Shown in pieces: positions 55,756 to 64,000 of a DNA stretch of 64,000 nt. The notes under the pieces are model-generated. The model was not told the DNA's origin and made no database searches. It saw only the letters and a program-made list of their open reading frames with translations. The stretch's first letter is position 1. Each line of letters opens with the position of its first letter. Origin of the DNA: Xanthomonas hydrangeae (GTDB lineage: Bacteria; Pseudomonadota; Gammaproteobacteria; Xanthomonadales; Xanthomonadaceae); contig LR990730.1 in NCBI GenBank assembly GCA_905142475.1, forward strand, positions 4,030,001-4,094,000, given 5' to 3'. A program made the position numbers and the translations under genes.

Positions 55756-56872
55756 TCGCGGGCTCGCCGTCTTCGGCACCGGGAGAGCGCACGCTTTCCT
55801 GGGCGATCGGCGCGGCTGCATGCACCGGCGGTTTTTCCTGTGCCGCGATCTCGGCGCGGATCCTGGGCAGCGCGTAAGCGTGCTCACGCGTGAGGAAGTC
55901 GATCATGCGCTCGCGCGCGATGCAGCGCAGATCGAACGCATCGCCGGAATTACGTGCACTCACCAGCAGACGCACCTGGATCGTGCTCTCGCTGGTCTCG
56001 GTCACCTGGGTCACGCACACGCGCCCATCCCAGAGCGGCTCGCTTTTGCAGATGCGCTCAAGCTCCGCGCGCACCGCCGCGATCGGGGTGCGGTAATCCA
56101 GCCACAGGAACGCGGTACCGAGCAGATCGGCGCTGCTGCGTGTCCAGTTCTGGAACGGGTGTTCGATCCACCAGGTCAACGGCACCACCATGCGCCGCTC
56201 GTCCCAGATCCGCACCACTACATACGAGCTGCCGATCTCCTCGATGCGACCCCACTCGCCTTCCACAATCACCACATCGTCCAGCCGGATCGGCTGGGTC
56301 AACGCAATCTGCAGACCGGCAATCAAGTTGCCGAAGACCGGCTTGGCCGCGATACCGGCGACCAGCCCGATGATGCCGGCCGAGGCCAGCAGCGTCTTGC
56401 CGATCTGGCGCACTTGCGGAAACGTCAGCAGCACCACCGAGATACCGAGCAGGATCACCGCACCCATCACCACCCGGCTCAGCACCCGGGTCTGGGTCTG
56501 GATACGCCGTGCGGTGAGGTTGTCGGACACCTCGATCGGGTTGCTGCGCAGAATTGCCATCTCACCGGCAGCGACCGCGCGTACCAATAACCAGGTCACG
56601 CAGCCGACGATGCCGACATGCAACAGATGCTGCACCGCTGCCAGGCCTTTGCCCGATAACGGCGTCGCTTCGGTCGCGATGCCCAGAAACAGCAACGGCA
56701 GGATGAAGGCAGCCGGCAGTGTGACCACGCGGATGATGCGTGCGCGGCGATAGTCGCGGCCCTGCATGCGGCGAAACAGCCACAGCATCAACGACCAGAC
56801 GACGATGCCCGCCAGTAGCGAGGCACCAAGCGGGATTGCGTATTCGCGGATGACGTTCCAATCGGCAGTCAA
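55745..56872 (-). CDS. MscS family mechanosensitive channel
   Basis: A 375-residue channel. Four or five membrane helices are visible, the last pore-lining one being KTLLASAGIIGLVAGIAAKPVFGNLIAGLQIAL with the Gly/Ala packing of MscS TM3; the beta domain follows (LDDVVIVEGEWGRIEEIGSSYVVVRIWDERRMVVPLTWWIEHPFQNW). It releases solutes under hypo-osmotic shock. The C-terminal 30 residues are Pro/Ala-rich and probably disordered. It converges on the amidase gene. Confidence 0.9.
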   Translation of the reverse strand: MTADWNVIREYAIPLGASLLAGIVVWSLMLWLFRRMQGRDYRRARIIRVVTLPAAFILPLLFLGIATEATPLSGKGLAAVQHLLHVGIVGCVTWLLVRAVAAGEMAILRSNPIEVSDNLTARRIQTQTRVLSRVVMGAVILLGISVVLLTFPQVRQIGKTLLASAGIIGLVAGIAAKPVFGNLIAGLQIALTQPIRLDDVVIVEGEWGRIEEIGSSYVVVRIWDERRMVVPLTWWIEHPFQNWTRSSADLLGTAFLWLDYRTPIAAVRAELERICKSEPLWDGRVCVTQVTETSESTIQVRLLVSARNSGDAFDLRCIARERMIDFLTREHAYALPRIRAEIAAQEKPPVHAAAPIAQESVRSPGAEDGEPATTV

Positions 56873-56956
56873 ACCGTTCCTCCTATGGGGGAAAGAGGGG
56901 TGGCTGCAGGATCATGCCGCAAGCGGCATGAGCATCACGTCATACGCACATTGAAA

Positions 56957-58348
56957 TCACGCGCCCAGCGGTTGCGCCACCACCTGTTGTTGCTTGCGCA
57001 CGATCGCCATCGCGATCTCGAGCGACTGCTCGTAATTCAAGCGCGGATCCACACTGGAACGGTAGGCGCGCTCCAGATCGCGCTCGGTCAACTCGCGCGC
57101 GCCGCCGGTGCACTCGGTGACGTCTTCGCCGGTCAATTCCAGATGCACGCCGCCCAGCCGCGTCCCGGCCGCCGCGTGCAGATCGAACGACAACTCCACC
57201 TCGCTGCGGATATTGTCGAAACGCCTTGTTTTGTAGCCATTTCCGGTACTTTCGGTATTGCCGTGCATCGCATCGCACACCCACAGCACCCGCCGTCCAT
57301 CGCGCTTGACCGCATCCAGCAGCGGCGGCAACTTTTCGGCGATCTGGGCCGCGCCCATACGATGGATGAAGCTCAAGCGGCCGGGTTCGTCTTCCGGATT
57401 GAGCACGTCGATCAGACGCAGCAACTGGTCCGGCTGCACCGACGGCCCCACCTTGATCGCGATCGGATTGCGCACGCCACGCAAGTACTCAACATGCGCG
57501 CCATCCAGCGCAGCGGTGCGCATGCCGATCCACGGGTAATGCGTGCTCAGGTTGAACCAGCCCCACTGGCGCGGCACCTGACGGGTCAGGCCTTCCTCGT
57601 ACGGCAGCAACAGCGCCTCGTGCGAGGTGTAGAAATCGATGCGATTGAGGTTGTACACCTCCGCCCCGGACAGGGTTTCCATGAAGCGCACTGCATCGCC
57701 GATCGAGGACACCATCTTCTGGTAGTCCGCCGCCAGCGGCGAATAACCCACCCAGTCCAGATTCCAGTATTCGGGATGGTGCAGGTCGGCGAAGCCGCCG
57801 TCGATCAAGGCGCGCACGAAATTCATCGTCATCGCCGAGCGCGAATGCGCGGTGATCATGCGGCGCGGGTCCGGTATGCGCGCCGCTTCGGTGAACGCTG
57901 GCGCATTGATCACATCGCCGCGATAACTCGGCAAGGTCACCCCGTCGCGGGTTTCGGTGTCGGCCGAACGCGGCTTGGCGTACTGCCCGGCAAAGCGTCC
58001 TACGCGCACTACCGGTAGGTGCAGGCCGTGCACCAGCACCAGGCTCATTTGCAGCAGAACTTTCAAGCGATTGGAGATCGTGCCCGATTCGCAATCGCTG
58101 AAATTCTCCGCGCAATCGCCACCTTGCAGAAGAAAACGCTTGCCTTCCTGGGCCTCGGCCAGCTGGCGCTTGAGCGCAAAGATTTCCCACGAGGTCACCA
58201 GCGGCGGCAGCTGCCGCAACTCGTCCAAGGTGTGCTCCAACGCAGCTGCGTCCGGGTAGGTCGGCATCTGCAGCGCCGGACGCTGGCGCCAAGTCTGCGG
58301 CGACCAGTGGTCTGCCTCGTTGACGGACGGATGAAGGGAAGCGGACAT
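56957..58348 (-). CDS. aroG: 3-deoxy-7-phosphoheptulonate synthase, class II
   Basis: A 463-residue plant-type (class II) DAHP synthase, first step of the shikimate pathway. Seen: WRQRPALQMPTYPD, LLQGGDCAENFSDC (metal Cys), RVGRFAGQYAKPRS, GDVINAP, and the metal/substrate segment WVCDAMHGNTESTGNGYKTR. Class II enzymes have about 450 residues, unlike the 350-residue E. coli AroFGH. It may serve primary or secondary metabolism (xanthomonadin); here it stands alone between dsbB and mscS. The symbol aroG is a common but loose choice. Confidence 0.9.
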   Translation of the reverse strand: MSASLHPSVNEADHWSPQTWRQRPALQMPTYPDAAALEHTLDELRQLPPLVTSWEIFALKRQLAEAQEGKRFLLQGGDCAENFSDCESGTISNRLKVLLQMSLVLVHGLHLPVVRVGRFAGQYAKPRSADTETRDGVTLPSYRGDVINAPAFTEAARIPDPRRMITAHSRSAMTMNFVRALIDGGFADLHHPEYWNLDWVGYSPLAADYQKMVSSIGDAVRFMETLSGAEVYNLNRIDFYTSHEALLLPYEEGLTRQVPRQWGWFNLSTHYPWIGMRTAALDGAHVEYLRGVRNPIAIKVGPSVQPDQLLRLIDVLNPEDEPGRLSFIHRMGAAQIAEKLPPLLDAVKRDGRRVLWVCDAMHGNTESTGNGYKTRRFDNIRSEVELSFDLHAAAGTRLGGVHLELTGEDVTECTGGARELTERDLERAYRSSVDPRLNYEQSLEIAMAIVRKQQQVVAQPLGA

Positions 58349-58390
58349 CGTGAACTCCAGAAATCTCGGCGCCGGCCATTGCCGGAACGG

Positions 58391-58909
58391 TTAGAACAAC
58401 TTGCGCTGACCGCGCTGCTTGAACCCGGCATACAGCGCCCACAGCGCCAGCGCCACGAACCACAGCATGCTCCACATCGGCATGCTCAGGCCCAGGAAGC
58501 GCCAATCGATATTGCCGCAGTCGCCGGTGCCGGTCAGCACCGTGCGAAACACCTCGAGCGGCCCCATCGTCTCGCTCAGAAAGCTCAGCGGCGGCCCGCA
58601 CGAGGACATCATGTCCTTGGGCCGGATCTGCACCCAGACATGCCGCGCCGCGATACCCATGCCCACGCCGGCAGCGACGAAACTCAGCACACCATAGAGC
58701 TTGCGCGTGCCCGCAGCGCGTGGCCCATGCAACGCACCCAGCAGGAAAAACACCGCCAGTGCCGCAAATGCGATGCGCTGGAAAATGCACAGCGGGCATG
58801 GTTCAAGCCCAAGATGCAGCTGCACGTAGATCGCATAGGCAAGCAATCCTGCGCATGCAAGAAAGCCCAGCAGAAACTGTGCCCGGAAACCCCAACGAAA
58901 TGGATTCAT
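58391..58909 (-). CDS. dsbB: Disulfide bond formation protein DsbB
   Basis: A 172-residue inner membrane protein with four helices that reoxidises DsbA using quinone. The first redox pair is in EPCPLCIFQRIAF (about 37-46); the second periplasmic loop carries SSCGPPLSFLSE and TGTGDCGNIDWRF. All four cysteines are present. ATG 58909 gives MNPFRWGFRAQFLLGF. It lies 42 bp upstream of the DAHP synthase start on the same strand. Confidence 0.94.
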   Translation of the reverse strand: MNPFRWGFRAQFLLGFLACAGLLAYAIYVQLHLGLEPCPLCIFQRIAFAALAVFFLLGALHGPRAAGTRKLYGVLSFVAAGVGMGIAARHVWVQIRPKDMMSSCGPPLSFLSETMGPLEVFRTVLTGTGDCGNIDWRFLGLSMPMWSMLWFVALALWALYAGFKQRGQRKLF

Positions 58910-59221
58910 CGTTACCGCTTGCCTAGGATCGAGTCATCGATTATCTGCCATCGCCGCCGCCATGACCACGCAAGCCTGCGTCTGCCGGCTCGGAGGGCGC
59001 CAAGCACACAGCGCGCATCTGCCTGACAGCATCAACACAACACCTGCCCGTGATCGCATCCAGCAGCAAAGCAGCACCGACCCGGCATCTGGCGACCGCG
59101 AGCTGCCGTCATTGCGTAGCCCTACGCATCCCTGCCACCAACGCAATCACGTTCGACGCACACATGAAAAAGCCCGGCGCTAGCCGGGCTTTTTCATGAA
59201 TCTTTGCGAAGAGCGATCCGA
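58910..59221. other. 312-bp intergenic region between dsbB and rplQ
   Basis: No supported ORF. It holds the dsbB promoter region (minus strand) and, at its right end, the strong terminator of rplQ described separately. Nothing else stands out. Confidence 0.5.
59163..59198 (-). terminator. Terminator of the ribosomal protein block, after rplQ
   Basis: A 16-bp perfect stem CATGAAAAAGCCCGGC / GCCGGGCTTTTTCATG with GCTA loop; the minus-strand descending arm ends GGGCTTTTTC. It lies 24 nt past the rplQ stop and ends the long secY-rpsMKD-rpoA-rplQ transcript. Confidence 0.9.
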
Positions 59222-59605
59222 TTACTCGGCCACTTCCTCGGCGACGACCGGACGGTCGACCAGTTCGACATACGCCATCGGCGCATTGTCACCAGCACGG
59301 AAGCCGGCCTTCAGGATACGCAGGTAGCCGCCGGGACGGGTCGCGTAACGCGGGCCCAGCTCGACGAACAGCTTGCCCACTGCTTCCTTGTCGCGCAGGC
59401 GCGCGAACGCCAGACGACGATTGGCAACGCCATCGACCTTACCGATGGTGATCAGCGGCTCGGCGACGCGACGCAGTTCCTTGGCCTTCGGCAAGGTGGT
59501 CTTGATCAGCTCGTGCTTGAACAGCGAAGCGGCCATATTGCGGAACATGGCTTCGCGGTGCGCGCTGGTACGGTTGAACTTACGACCGGATTTCTGGTGA
59601 CGCAT
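59222..59605 (-). CDS. rplQ: 50S ribosomal protein L17
   Basis: A 127-residue protein of the large subunit near the exit tunnel. Diagnostic N-terminus [24 protein letters not shown], then [16 protein letters not shown] and [32 protein letters not shown] precedes the ATG. Unlike the compact spacing in the rest of the operon, 181 bp with an intervening terminator separate it from rpoA. Confidence 0.97.
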
Positions 59606-59741
59606 GAGTGTGATTTCCTAGGAATATTGAGACTGCTTGAGAGACGTTGTCGCCATCCTGGCGCTGTTGAATGGACTGCGGTTGGTCCGAGCCGGCCGTC
59701 CTTTGACCGGATATCACCGCGGGCTTTGGCCCGTCGATGTG

Positions 59742-59776
59742 GAAAAAACAAACATGGGCGCCCGAAGACGCCCATG
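59742..59776 (-). terminator. Terminator between rpoA and rplQ
   Basis: Reading the minus strand: CATGGGCGTC-TTCG-GGCGCCCATG (59776-59753), a 10-bp stem with one G-T pair and the extra-stable C(UUCG)G tetraloop, followed by TTTGTTTTTT. It begins 10 nt after the rpoA stop. Every element of an intrinsic terminator is present inside what is normally one operon. Confidence 0.85.
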
Positions 59777-59786
59777 CCTTGACACA

Positions 59787-60785
59787 TTAACCAAGCATGC
59801 CGTGCTGAGCGACACCGGCCGGCGGCCAGTTCTCCAGCTTCATGCCCAGTGCAAGGCCGCGCTGTGCCAGCACTTCCTTGATTTCGGTGAGCGACTTCTT
59901 GCCCAGATTCGGTGTCTTGAGCAGCTCCACTTCGGTCTTCTGGATCAGATCGCCGATGTAGTAGATGCTTTCGGCCTTCAGGCAGTTGGCCGAACGCACG
60001 GTCAGCTCGAGGTCGTCGATCGGGCGCAGCAGCACCGGATCCACGCCGCTGGCAGCCGGCTTGGCCGCACCGCGATCGCGGTGGGTGAAATCACCGAACA
60101 CCGACAGCTGATCGCTGAGGATGTCGGCGGCGGTGCGCACGGCTTCCTCGGCATCGATCGTGCCGTTGGTTTCGATATCGATCACCAACTTGTCGAGGTC
60201 GGTGCGCTGTTCCACACGCGCAGCTTCCACGGCATAGGCAACGCGACGCACCGGCGAGAACGACGCATCCAGCATCAGACGACCGATGGTACGGGTCTCT
60301 TCGTCCGGACGACGACGTGCGGCAGCCGGCTGATAGCCGAAGCCACGCTCGATCTTCAGGCGCATGTTCAGCGCCGTGTCCTTGGTCAGGTGGCAGATCA
60401 CATGGTCGCCGTTGACGATCTCGACGTTGTGATCGGTCCTGATGTCGGCCGCAGTGACCGTACCCGGACCCTGCTTGGACAGCGACAGCGTGGCGCTATC
60501 GCCACTGTGCATACGAATCGCCACGTCTTTCAGGTTGAGCAGGACGTCAAGCACGTCTTCCTGCAGCCCTTCGACCGTGGTGTACTCGTGCAGCACGCCA
60601 TCGATCTCGACCTCGGTGATCGCAAAACCCGGGATCGACGACAACAGCACACGACGCAGGGCATTGCCCAGCGTGTGCCCGTAACCGCGCTCCAAGGGCT
60701 CGATCACGACCTTTGCGCGATTGTCGGTAAGACGTTCGATCTGCGGACCACGGGGGCGCAGAACCTGGTTGGCGGTAACCGTCAT
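59787..60785 (-). CDS. rpoA: RNA polymerase alpha subunit
   Basis: A 332-residue subunit. The N-terminal assembly domain shows [30 protein letters not shown] and [11 protein letters not shown]; the C-terminal domain (about 250-320) has [29 protein letters not shown] and [19 protein letters not shown], the UP-element binding fold. ATG 60785 has AGGAG 10 nt upstream; an in-frame extension to 60953 overlaps rpsD and is rejected. It lies 53 bp after rpsD. Confidence 0.98.
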   Translation of the reverse strand: MTVTANQVLRPRGPQIERLTDNRAKVVIEPLERGYGHTLGNALRRVLLSSIPGFAITEVEIDGVLHEYTTVEGLQEDVLDVLLNLKDVAIRMHSGDSATLSLSKQGPGTVTAADIRTDHNVEIVNGDHVICHLTKDTALNMRLKIERGFGYQPAAARRRPDEETRTIGRLMLDASFSPVRRVAYAVEAARVEQRTDLDKLVIDIETNGTIDAEEAVRTAADILSDQLSVFGDFTHRDRGAAKPAASGVDPVLLRPIDDLELTVRSANCLKAESIYYIGDLIQKTEVELLKTPNLGKKSLTEIKEVLAQRGLALGMKLENWPPAGVAQHGMLG

Positions 60786-60838
60786 GTTGCGGGGTCTCCT
60801 GCGAACCTCCGGCGGTGCCGGAGGCTCTCCAATGTGAA

Positions 60839-61465
60839 TTACTTCGAATACAACTCGACGATCAGCGCTTCGTTGATATCCGAAGGCAGGTCGGCACGAT
60901 CCGGAACAGCCTTGAACACGCCGCTGAACTTCTTCGAATCGACTTCGACCCACGACGGCGTCATGTCGTGCTGCTCAGCCACGGTCAGGGCTTCCTGCAC
61001 GCGGAGCTGCTTCTGTGCTTTTTCCGACAACGTAATCGCATCGCCAGCCTTGATCTGGTACGAAGCCAGATTCACCGACTTGCCATTGACCAGCACGCCA
61101 CGGTGCGACACCAGCTGGCGCGCGGCCGGACGGGTGACGGCAAAGCCCATGCGATAGCAGACGTTGTCCAGACGGGTTTCCAACAACTGCAGCAGGTTCT
61201 CGCCGGTGTTGCCCTTCTTGGTCGAGGCCTTCTTGTAGTAGTTGCGAAACTGACGTTCCAGCAAACCGTAGATGCGCTTGACCTTCTGCTTTTCACGCAG
61301 CTGGGTAGCGTAGTCGGAGAGCTTGCCTTTGCGAGCCGCGCCGTGTTGGCCGGGCTTTTGCTCAAGCTTGCACTTGGAGTCCAGCGCACGCGCCGGGCTC
61401 TTGAGGGAAAGATCGGCGCCTTCGCGGCGGGCGAGCTTACAGGTAGGACCGATATAACGAGCCAT
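60839..61465 (-). CDS. rpsD: 30S ribosomal protein S4
   Basis: A 208-residue primary 16S-binding protein and the usual translational repressor of this operon. N-terminus [23 protein letters not shown], middle [26 protein letters not shown] (S4 fold) and the ending [11 protein letters not shown] are all typical. Between rpsK (14 bp) and rpoA. Confidence 0.98.
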   Translation of the reverse strand: MARYIGPTCKLARREGADLSLKSPARALDSKCKLEQKPGQHGAARKGKLSDYATQLREKQKVKRIYGLLERQFRNYYKKASTKKGNTGENLLQLLETRLDNVCYRMGFAVTRPAARQLVSHRGVLVNGKSVNLASYQIKAGDAITLSEKAQKQLRVQEALTVAEQHDMTPSWVEVDSKKFSGVFKAVPDRADLPSDINEALIVELYSK

Positions 61466-61479
61466 TTCTTATCGCTCCC

Positions 61480-61872
61480 TTAGACGCGACGCTTCTTCGG
61501 CGGACGGCACCCGTTGTGCGGGATTGGCGTCACGTCGATGATGTTGGTGATCTTGTAGCCCACGTTGTTCAGCGAACGCACGGCCGACTCACGGCCCGGA
61601 CCCGGACCCTTGATACGCACTTCCAGCGACTTCACGCCGTAATCGAGCGCAGCGCGGCCAGCCTTTTCGGCAGCAACCTGAGCAGCGAACGGGGTCGACT
61701 TACGCGAACCACGGAACCCGGCGCCGCCGGACGTAGCCCACGACAGCGCATTGCCCTGGCGATCGGTGATGGTGATGATGGTGTTGTTGAACGAAGCATG
61801 GACGTGGGCGACGCCGTCAGTGATGACGCGCTTGATCTTCTTCTTCGTTTTCTTCTCTGCTGGCTTTGCCAT
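61480..61872 (-). CDS. rpsK: 30S ribosomal protein S11
   Basis: A 130-residue platform protein. [30 protein letters not shown]-type loop [19 protein letters not shown] and the C-terminal [17 protein letters not shown] are diagnostic. Ten bases separate it from rpsM. Confidence 0.98.
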   Translation of the reverse strand: MAKPAEKKTKKKIKRVITDGVAHVHASFNNTIITITDRQGNALSWATSGGAGFRGSRKSTPFAAQVAAEKAGRAALDYGVKSLEVRIKGPGPGRESAVRSLNNVGYKITNIIDVTPIPHNGCRPPKKRRV

Positions 61873-61882
61873 GATCTATCCC

Positions 61883-62239
61883 TTACTTCCTGATCGCCTT
61901 GCGCGGACCCTTGCGGGTGCGGGCGTTGGTACGGGTACGCTGACCACGCAGCGGGAGACCACGACGATGACGCAGACCGCGGTAGCAGCCCAGATCCATC
62001 AGTCGCTTGATCGCGATACCGATTTCACGGCGCAGGTCGCCTTCGACGACATACTTGCCGACTTCGGCGCGCAAGCGCTCGATTTCGGGTTCGGACAGAT
62101 CACGAATCTTCGTGGTCGAGGTAACGCCTGCGGATTCGCAGAGCTTCTTCGAACGGGTACGGCCGATGCCGTAGATGCTTTGCAACCCGACCCAGACGTG
62201 CTTCTGGGCTGGCAGGTTGACGCCTGCAATACGCGCCAT
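61883..62239 (-). CDS. rpsM: 30S ribosomal protein S13
   Basis: A 118-residue head protein contacting the P-site tRNA and the 50[31 protein letters not shown] (H2TH region) and the basic tail [25 protein letters not shown] are typical. ATG 62239 is the family start; GGAG lies 10 nt upstream. It is preceded by a 333-bp gap with a candidate promoter rather than by rpmJ. Confidence 0.98.
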   Translation of the reverse strand: MARIAGVNLPAQKHVWVGLQSIYGIGRTRSKKLCESAGVTSTTKIRDLSEPEIERLRAEVGKYVVEGDLRREIGIAIKRLMDLGCYRGLRHRRGLPLRGQRTRTNARTRKGPRKAIRK

Positions 62240-62572
62240 GACGCGATTCTCCAACTGAGTGATGGCCCGACGGCGCCCAAGCGCCATCCGGCAGGATGGA
62301 TCAAAAGTTAACTCGGAATTGTAGCAAGGCCTCGGATTGCTTTGAAGCCCGTGGAACCAGAAAGTTCCATGGACCCGGCGTGGGGAGTGTGCCCTCGCTC
62401 CGGCGCCGGACGATGTTGATCCAGAAAACTTCTCCGAATCGCCTGTACTACTCCCGCACAGGACCACCTCGTCACACCCGCGCGCGAGACGTCGCGCGAG
62501 CCGCCCTTCTGATCGGAAGATCGTGGCCCGGGAACCAGGCCGTCTTCACGTAATGAAGTTCTAGTGTACCAC
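62240..62572. other. 333-bp gap between secY and rpsM, no rpmJ
   Basis: In many proteobacteria rpmJ (L36) lies here. No frame encoding a 37-41 residue Cys/Arg/Lys-rich L36 is present on either strand. The gap contains a hairpin GTGGAACC-AGAAA-GTTCCAT (62351-62370 region) and a candidate promoter for rpsM. Confidence 0.6.
62318..62346 (-). promoter_or_regulatory. Candidate promoter of rpsM-rpsK-rpsD-rpoA
   Basis: On the minus strand TTCAAA (62341-62346, 4 of 6 to -35) is 17 bp before TACAAT (62318-62323, 5 of 6 to -10). Predicted start near 62311, giving a leader of about 70 nt before rpsM, where the S4 autorepression structure could form. Confidence 0.55.
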
Positions 62573-63940
62573 TTAACCGCGCGCCAGACCGCCGCGCGAG
62601 CCGCCCTTGAGGTTGGCTTTCTTCAGCAAACTCTCATACTGGTGCGACATCAGATGCGCCTGGATCTGCGCAATGAAGTCCATCACCACCACCACCGCGA
62701 TCAACAGCGAGGTGCCACCGAAGTGGAACGAGGTGCCGAGCTGCGTGCGCATGATTTCCGGCAGCAGGCAGACGATCACCAGGTACAACGAACCGGCCGC
62801 AGTCAAACGCGTCAGCACCCCGTCCACATAGTCCGCAGTGGCCTTGCCCGGACGAATACCCGGAATCAATGCACCGGACTTCTTGAGGTTATCCGCAGTT
62901 TCCTGCGAGTTGAACACAAGCGCGGTATAGAAGAATGCGAAGCCGATAATCAGCGCGGCAAACACCAGCATATGCACTGGCTCACCAGGCCCAAGCGCGT
63001 TGGCGATCTTCTGCAACCACGAACCCACACCACTGCCCGATGCTGCCTGACCTGACCACATCGACAACGTCGCCGGGAACGCCAGGATGCTGGATGCGAA
63101 GATCGGCGGAATCACGCCTGCCATGTTGAGCTTCAACGGCAGGAACGAGGTCTGATTCATGTAGGCATTGCGGCCGCCTTGGCGACGCGCGTAATTGACC
63201 GTGATACGCCGCTGACCACGTTCGACAAACACCACAAACAGCGTAAACGCCAGGATGGTGATGACGATCAGCAACAGCGAGATGAAGCTCAGATTGCCTT
63301 CGCGGAACGCTTCGACAGTCTGGATTGCGCCCGACGGAAGCCCTGCGACGATACCGGCGAAGATGATCAGCGACACACCGTTACCGATGCCGCGCTCAGT
63401 CACCTGCTCGCCAACCCACATCAAGAAGATGGTGCCGGCGGTCAGTGCAATCACTGCAGTCAGCACAAAGCCCATGCCCGGCGCGTACACCACCGGGGCG
63501 CCACCCGGCGCGGTCTGATTCTGCAGTGCCAGCGCGATACTGCCGCCCTGCACTACTGCCAGAAGCACCGCACCGATGCGCGAATACTGGGTGATCTTGC
63601 GTCGGCCGGATTCGCCTTCTTTCTGCATCGCCTTGAGCGCGGGAAAGATGTGCGTGGCCAACTGGATCACGATCGATGCCGAAATATACGGCATCACGTT
63701 CAACGCAAAAATACTGAAACGGTGCAGGGCGCCGCCCGAGAACATGTTGAACATGTCCACGATGCCGCCACCCTGCGCCTGCATCAACGAAAGCATGGCA
63801 TCGGGATTCACGCCAGGCACCGGCACGTAGCAGCCGATGCGATAGACGATCAATGCCCCGAGGACGAACAACAGCCGCTGGCGAAGTTCCGTGAACTTGC
63901 CAAGCCCGCCACCGAGGTTACCAATGCCAGCCTGCGCCAT
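62573..63940 (-). CDS. secY: Preprotein translocase subunit SecY
   Basis: A 455-residue channel core of the Sec system with ten membrane helices. Seen: [20 protein letters not shown] (TM1), the plug region [47 protein letters not shown] and [27 protein letters not shown]. The C-terminal [12 protein letters not shown] is typical. Seven bases separate it from rplO. Confidence 0.97.
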   Translation of the reverse strand: MAQAGIGNLGGGLGKFTELRQRLLFVLGALIVYRIGCYVPVPGVNPDAMLSLMQAQGGGIVDMFNMFSGGALHRFSIFALNVMPYISASIVIQLATHIFPALKAMQKEGESGRRKITQYSRIGAVLLAVVQGGSIALALQNQTAPGGAPVVYAPGMGFVLTAVIALTAGTIFLMWVGEQVTERGIGNGVSLIIFAGIVAGLPSGAIQTVEAFREGNLSFISLLLIVITILAFTLFVVFVERGQRRITVNYARRQGGRNAYMNQTSFLPLKLNMAGVIPPIFASSILAFPATLSMWSGQAASGSGVGSWLQKIANALGPGEPVHMLVFAALIIGFAFFYTALVFNSQETADNLKKSGALIPGIRPGKATADYVDGVLTRLTAAGSLYLVIVCLLPEIMRTQLGTSFHFGGTSLLIAVVVVMDFIAQIQAHLMSHQYESLLKKANLKGGSRGGLARG

Positions 63941-63947
63941 CTGCCGA

Positions 63948-64000
63948 TTACTCCTCTACGCTGCCGCCGGCAGCTTCGATTGCTGCCTTGGCGCCTGCAG
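63948..64000 (-). CDS. rplO: 50S ribosomal protein L15, C-terminal fragment (runs off the right edge)
   Basis: The last 16 codons on the minus strand read [16 protein letters not shown] then TAA (63948-63950). This is the standard end of L15, and rplO directly precedes secY in the spc operon. The rest lies outside the window. Confidence 0.9.
   Translation of the reverse strand, partial: AGAKAAIEAAGGSVEE

Noticed and set aside
59637..61157. 506-codon plus-strand ORF over rpoA and rpsD
   Set aside because: Antisense to highly conserved ribosomal and polymerase genes.

Overview
The window is high-GC chromosomal DNA from a gammaproteobacterium that I place in Xanthomonas or a very close relative. 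The reasons are gene content and order (phoB-phoR-ppk-ppx, folC-dedD-cvpA-purF, the S13-S11-S4-alpha-L17 block after secY), a peptidyl-Asp type secreted protease, a Tat-exported phospholipase C, a class II DAHP synthase, and several intergenic repeat types I associate with xanthomonads. Genus assignment is inference; nothing in the window fixes the species.

Layout. 1-2,390 is the right end of an integrated element: at least four very small genes joined by overlapping stop/start codons lead into a tyrosine recombinase, followed by one convergent orphan gene, all abutting the 3' end of a tRNA-Lys gene that is the likely attachment site. 2,394-2,858 is a four-tRNA operon (Pro, Arg, His, Lys) with its own promoter. 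3.0-7.8 kb holds a BI-1 family membrane protein, isocitrate dehydrogenase, an AhpD-like protein with a glutaredoxin, and a BepA-like periplasmic protease. 8.0-14.1 kb is a phosphate/polyphosphate cluster (phoB, phoR, ppk, ppx) with a Pho-box-like site before phoB. 14.3-17.1 kb carries envelope lipid genes (glycosyltransferase, PAP2 phosphatase, lpxH). 17.1-25.6 kb, mostly minus strand, holds a lipoprotein, the secreted metalloprotease, a DUF455 ferritin-like protein and purF-cvpA-dedD-folC. 25.6-31.1 kb has a phosphatase, phospholipase C and a divergent TonB receptor. 31.5-39.4 kb has tdh and kbl (threonine breakdown), separated by a TIGR02001 porin and the sulfate ABC transporter operon sbp-cysT-cysW-cysA. 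39.4-50.9 kb is a mixed region (HNH nuclease, pseudouridine synthase, OmpA, oxidoreductases, MFS, cell wall hydrolase, GST, mdh) with a MITE-like element. 51-59 kb has ppiB, typA, amidase, mscS, DAHP synthase and dsbB. 59.2-64.0 kb is the end of the ribosomal protein supercluster: rplO(partial)-secY-rpsM-rpsK-rpsD-rpoA-rplQ.

Most of the window is conserved housekeeping. I did not find a clear multi-gene undescribed system such as a defence island. The places most worth a second look are the element end and its orphan gene next to tRNA-Lys, three promoters whose -10 box lies exactly 6 nt before ATG (probable leaderless mRNAs), a perfect 38-bp palindrome between dedD and cvpA, a canonical terminator inside the alpha operon between rpoA and rplQ, the absence of rpmJ between secY and rpsM, a tandem-SPOR DedD, and several repeat families. 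No searches were run; all family names rest on recognition of sequence.
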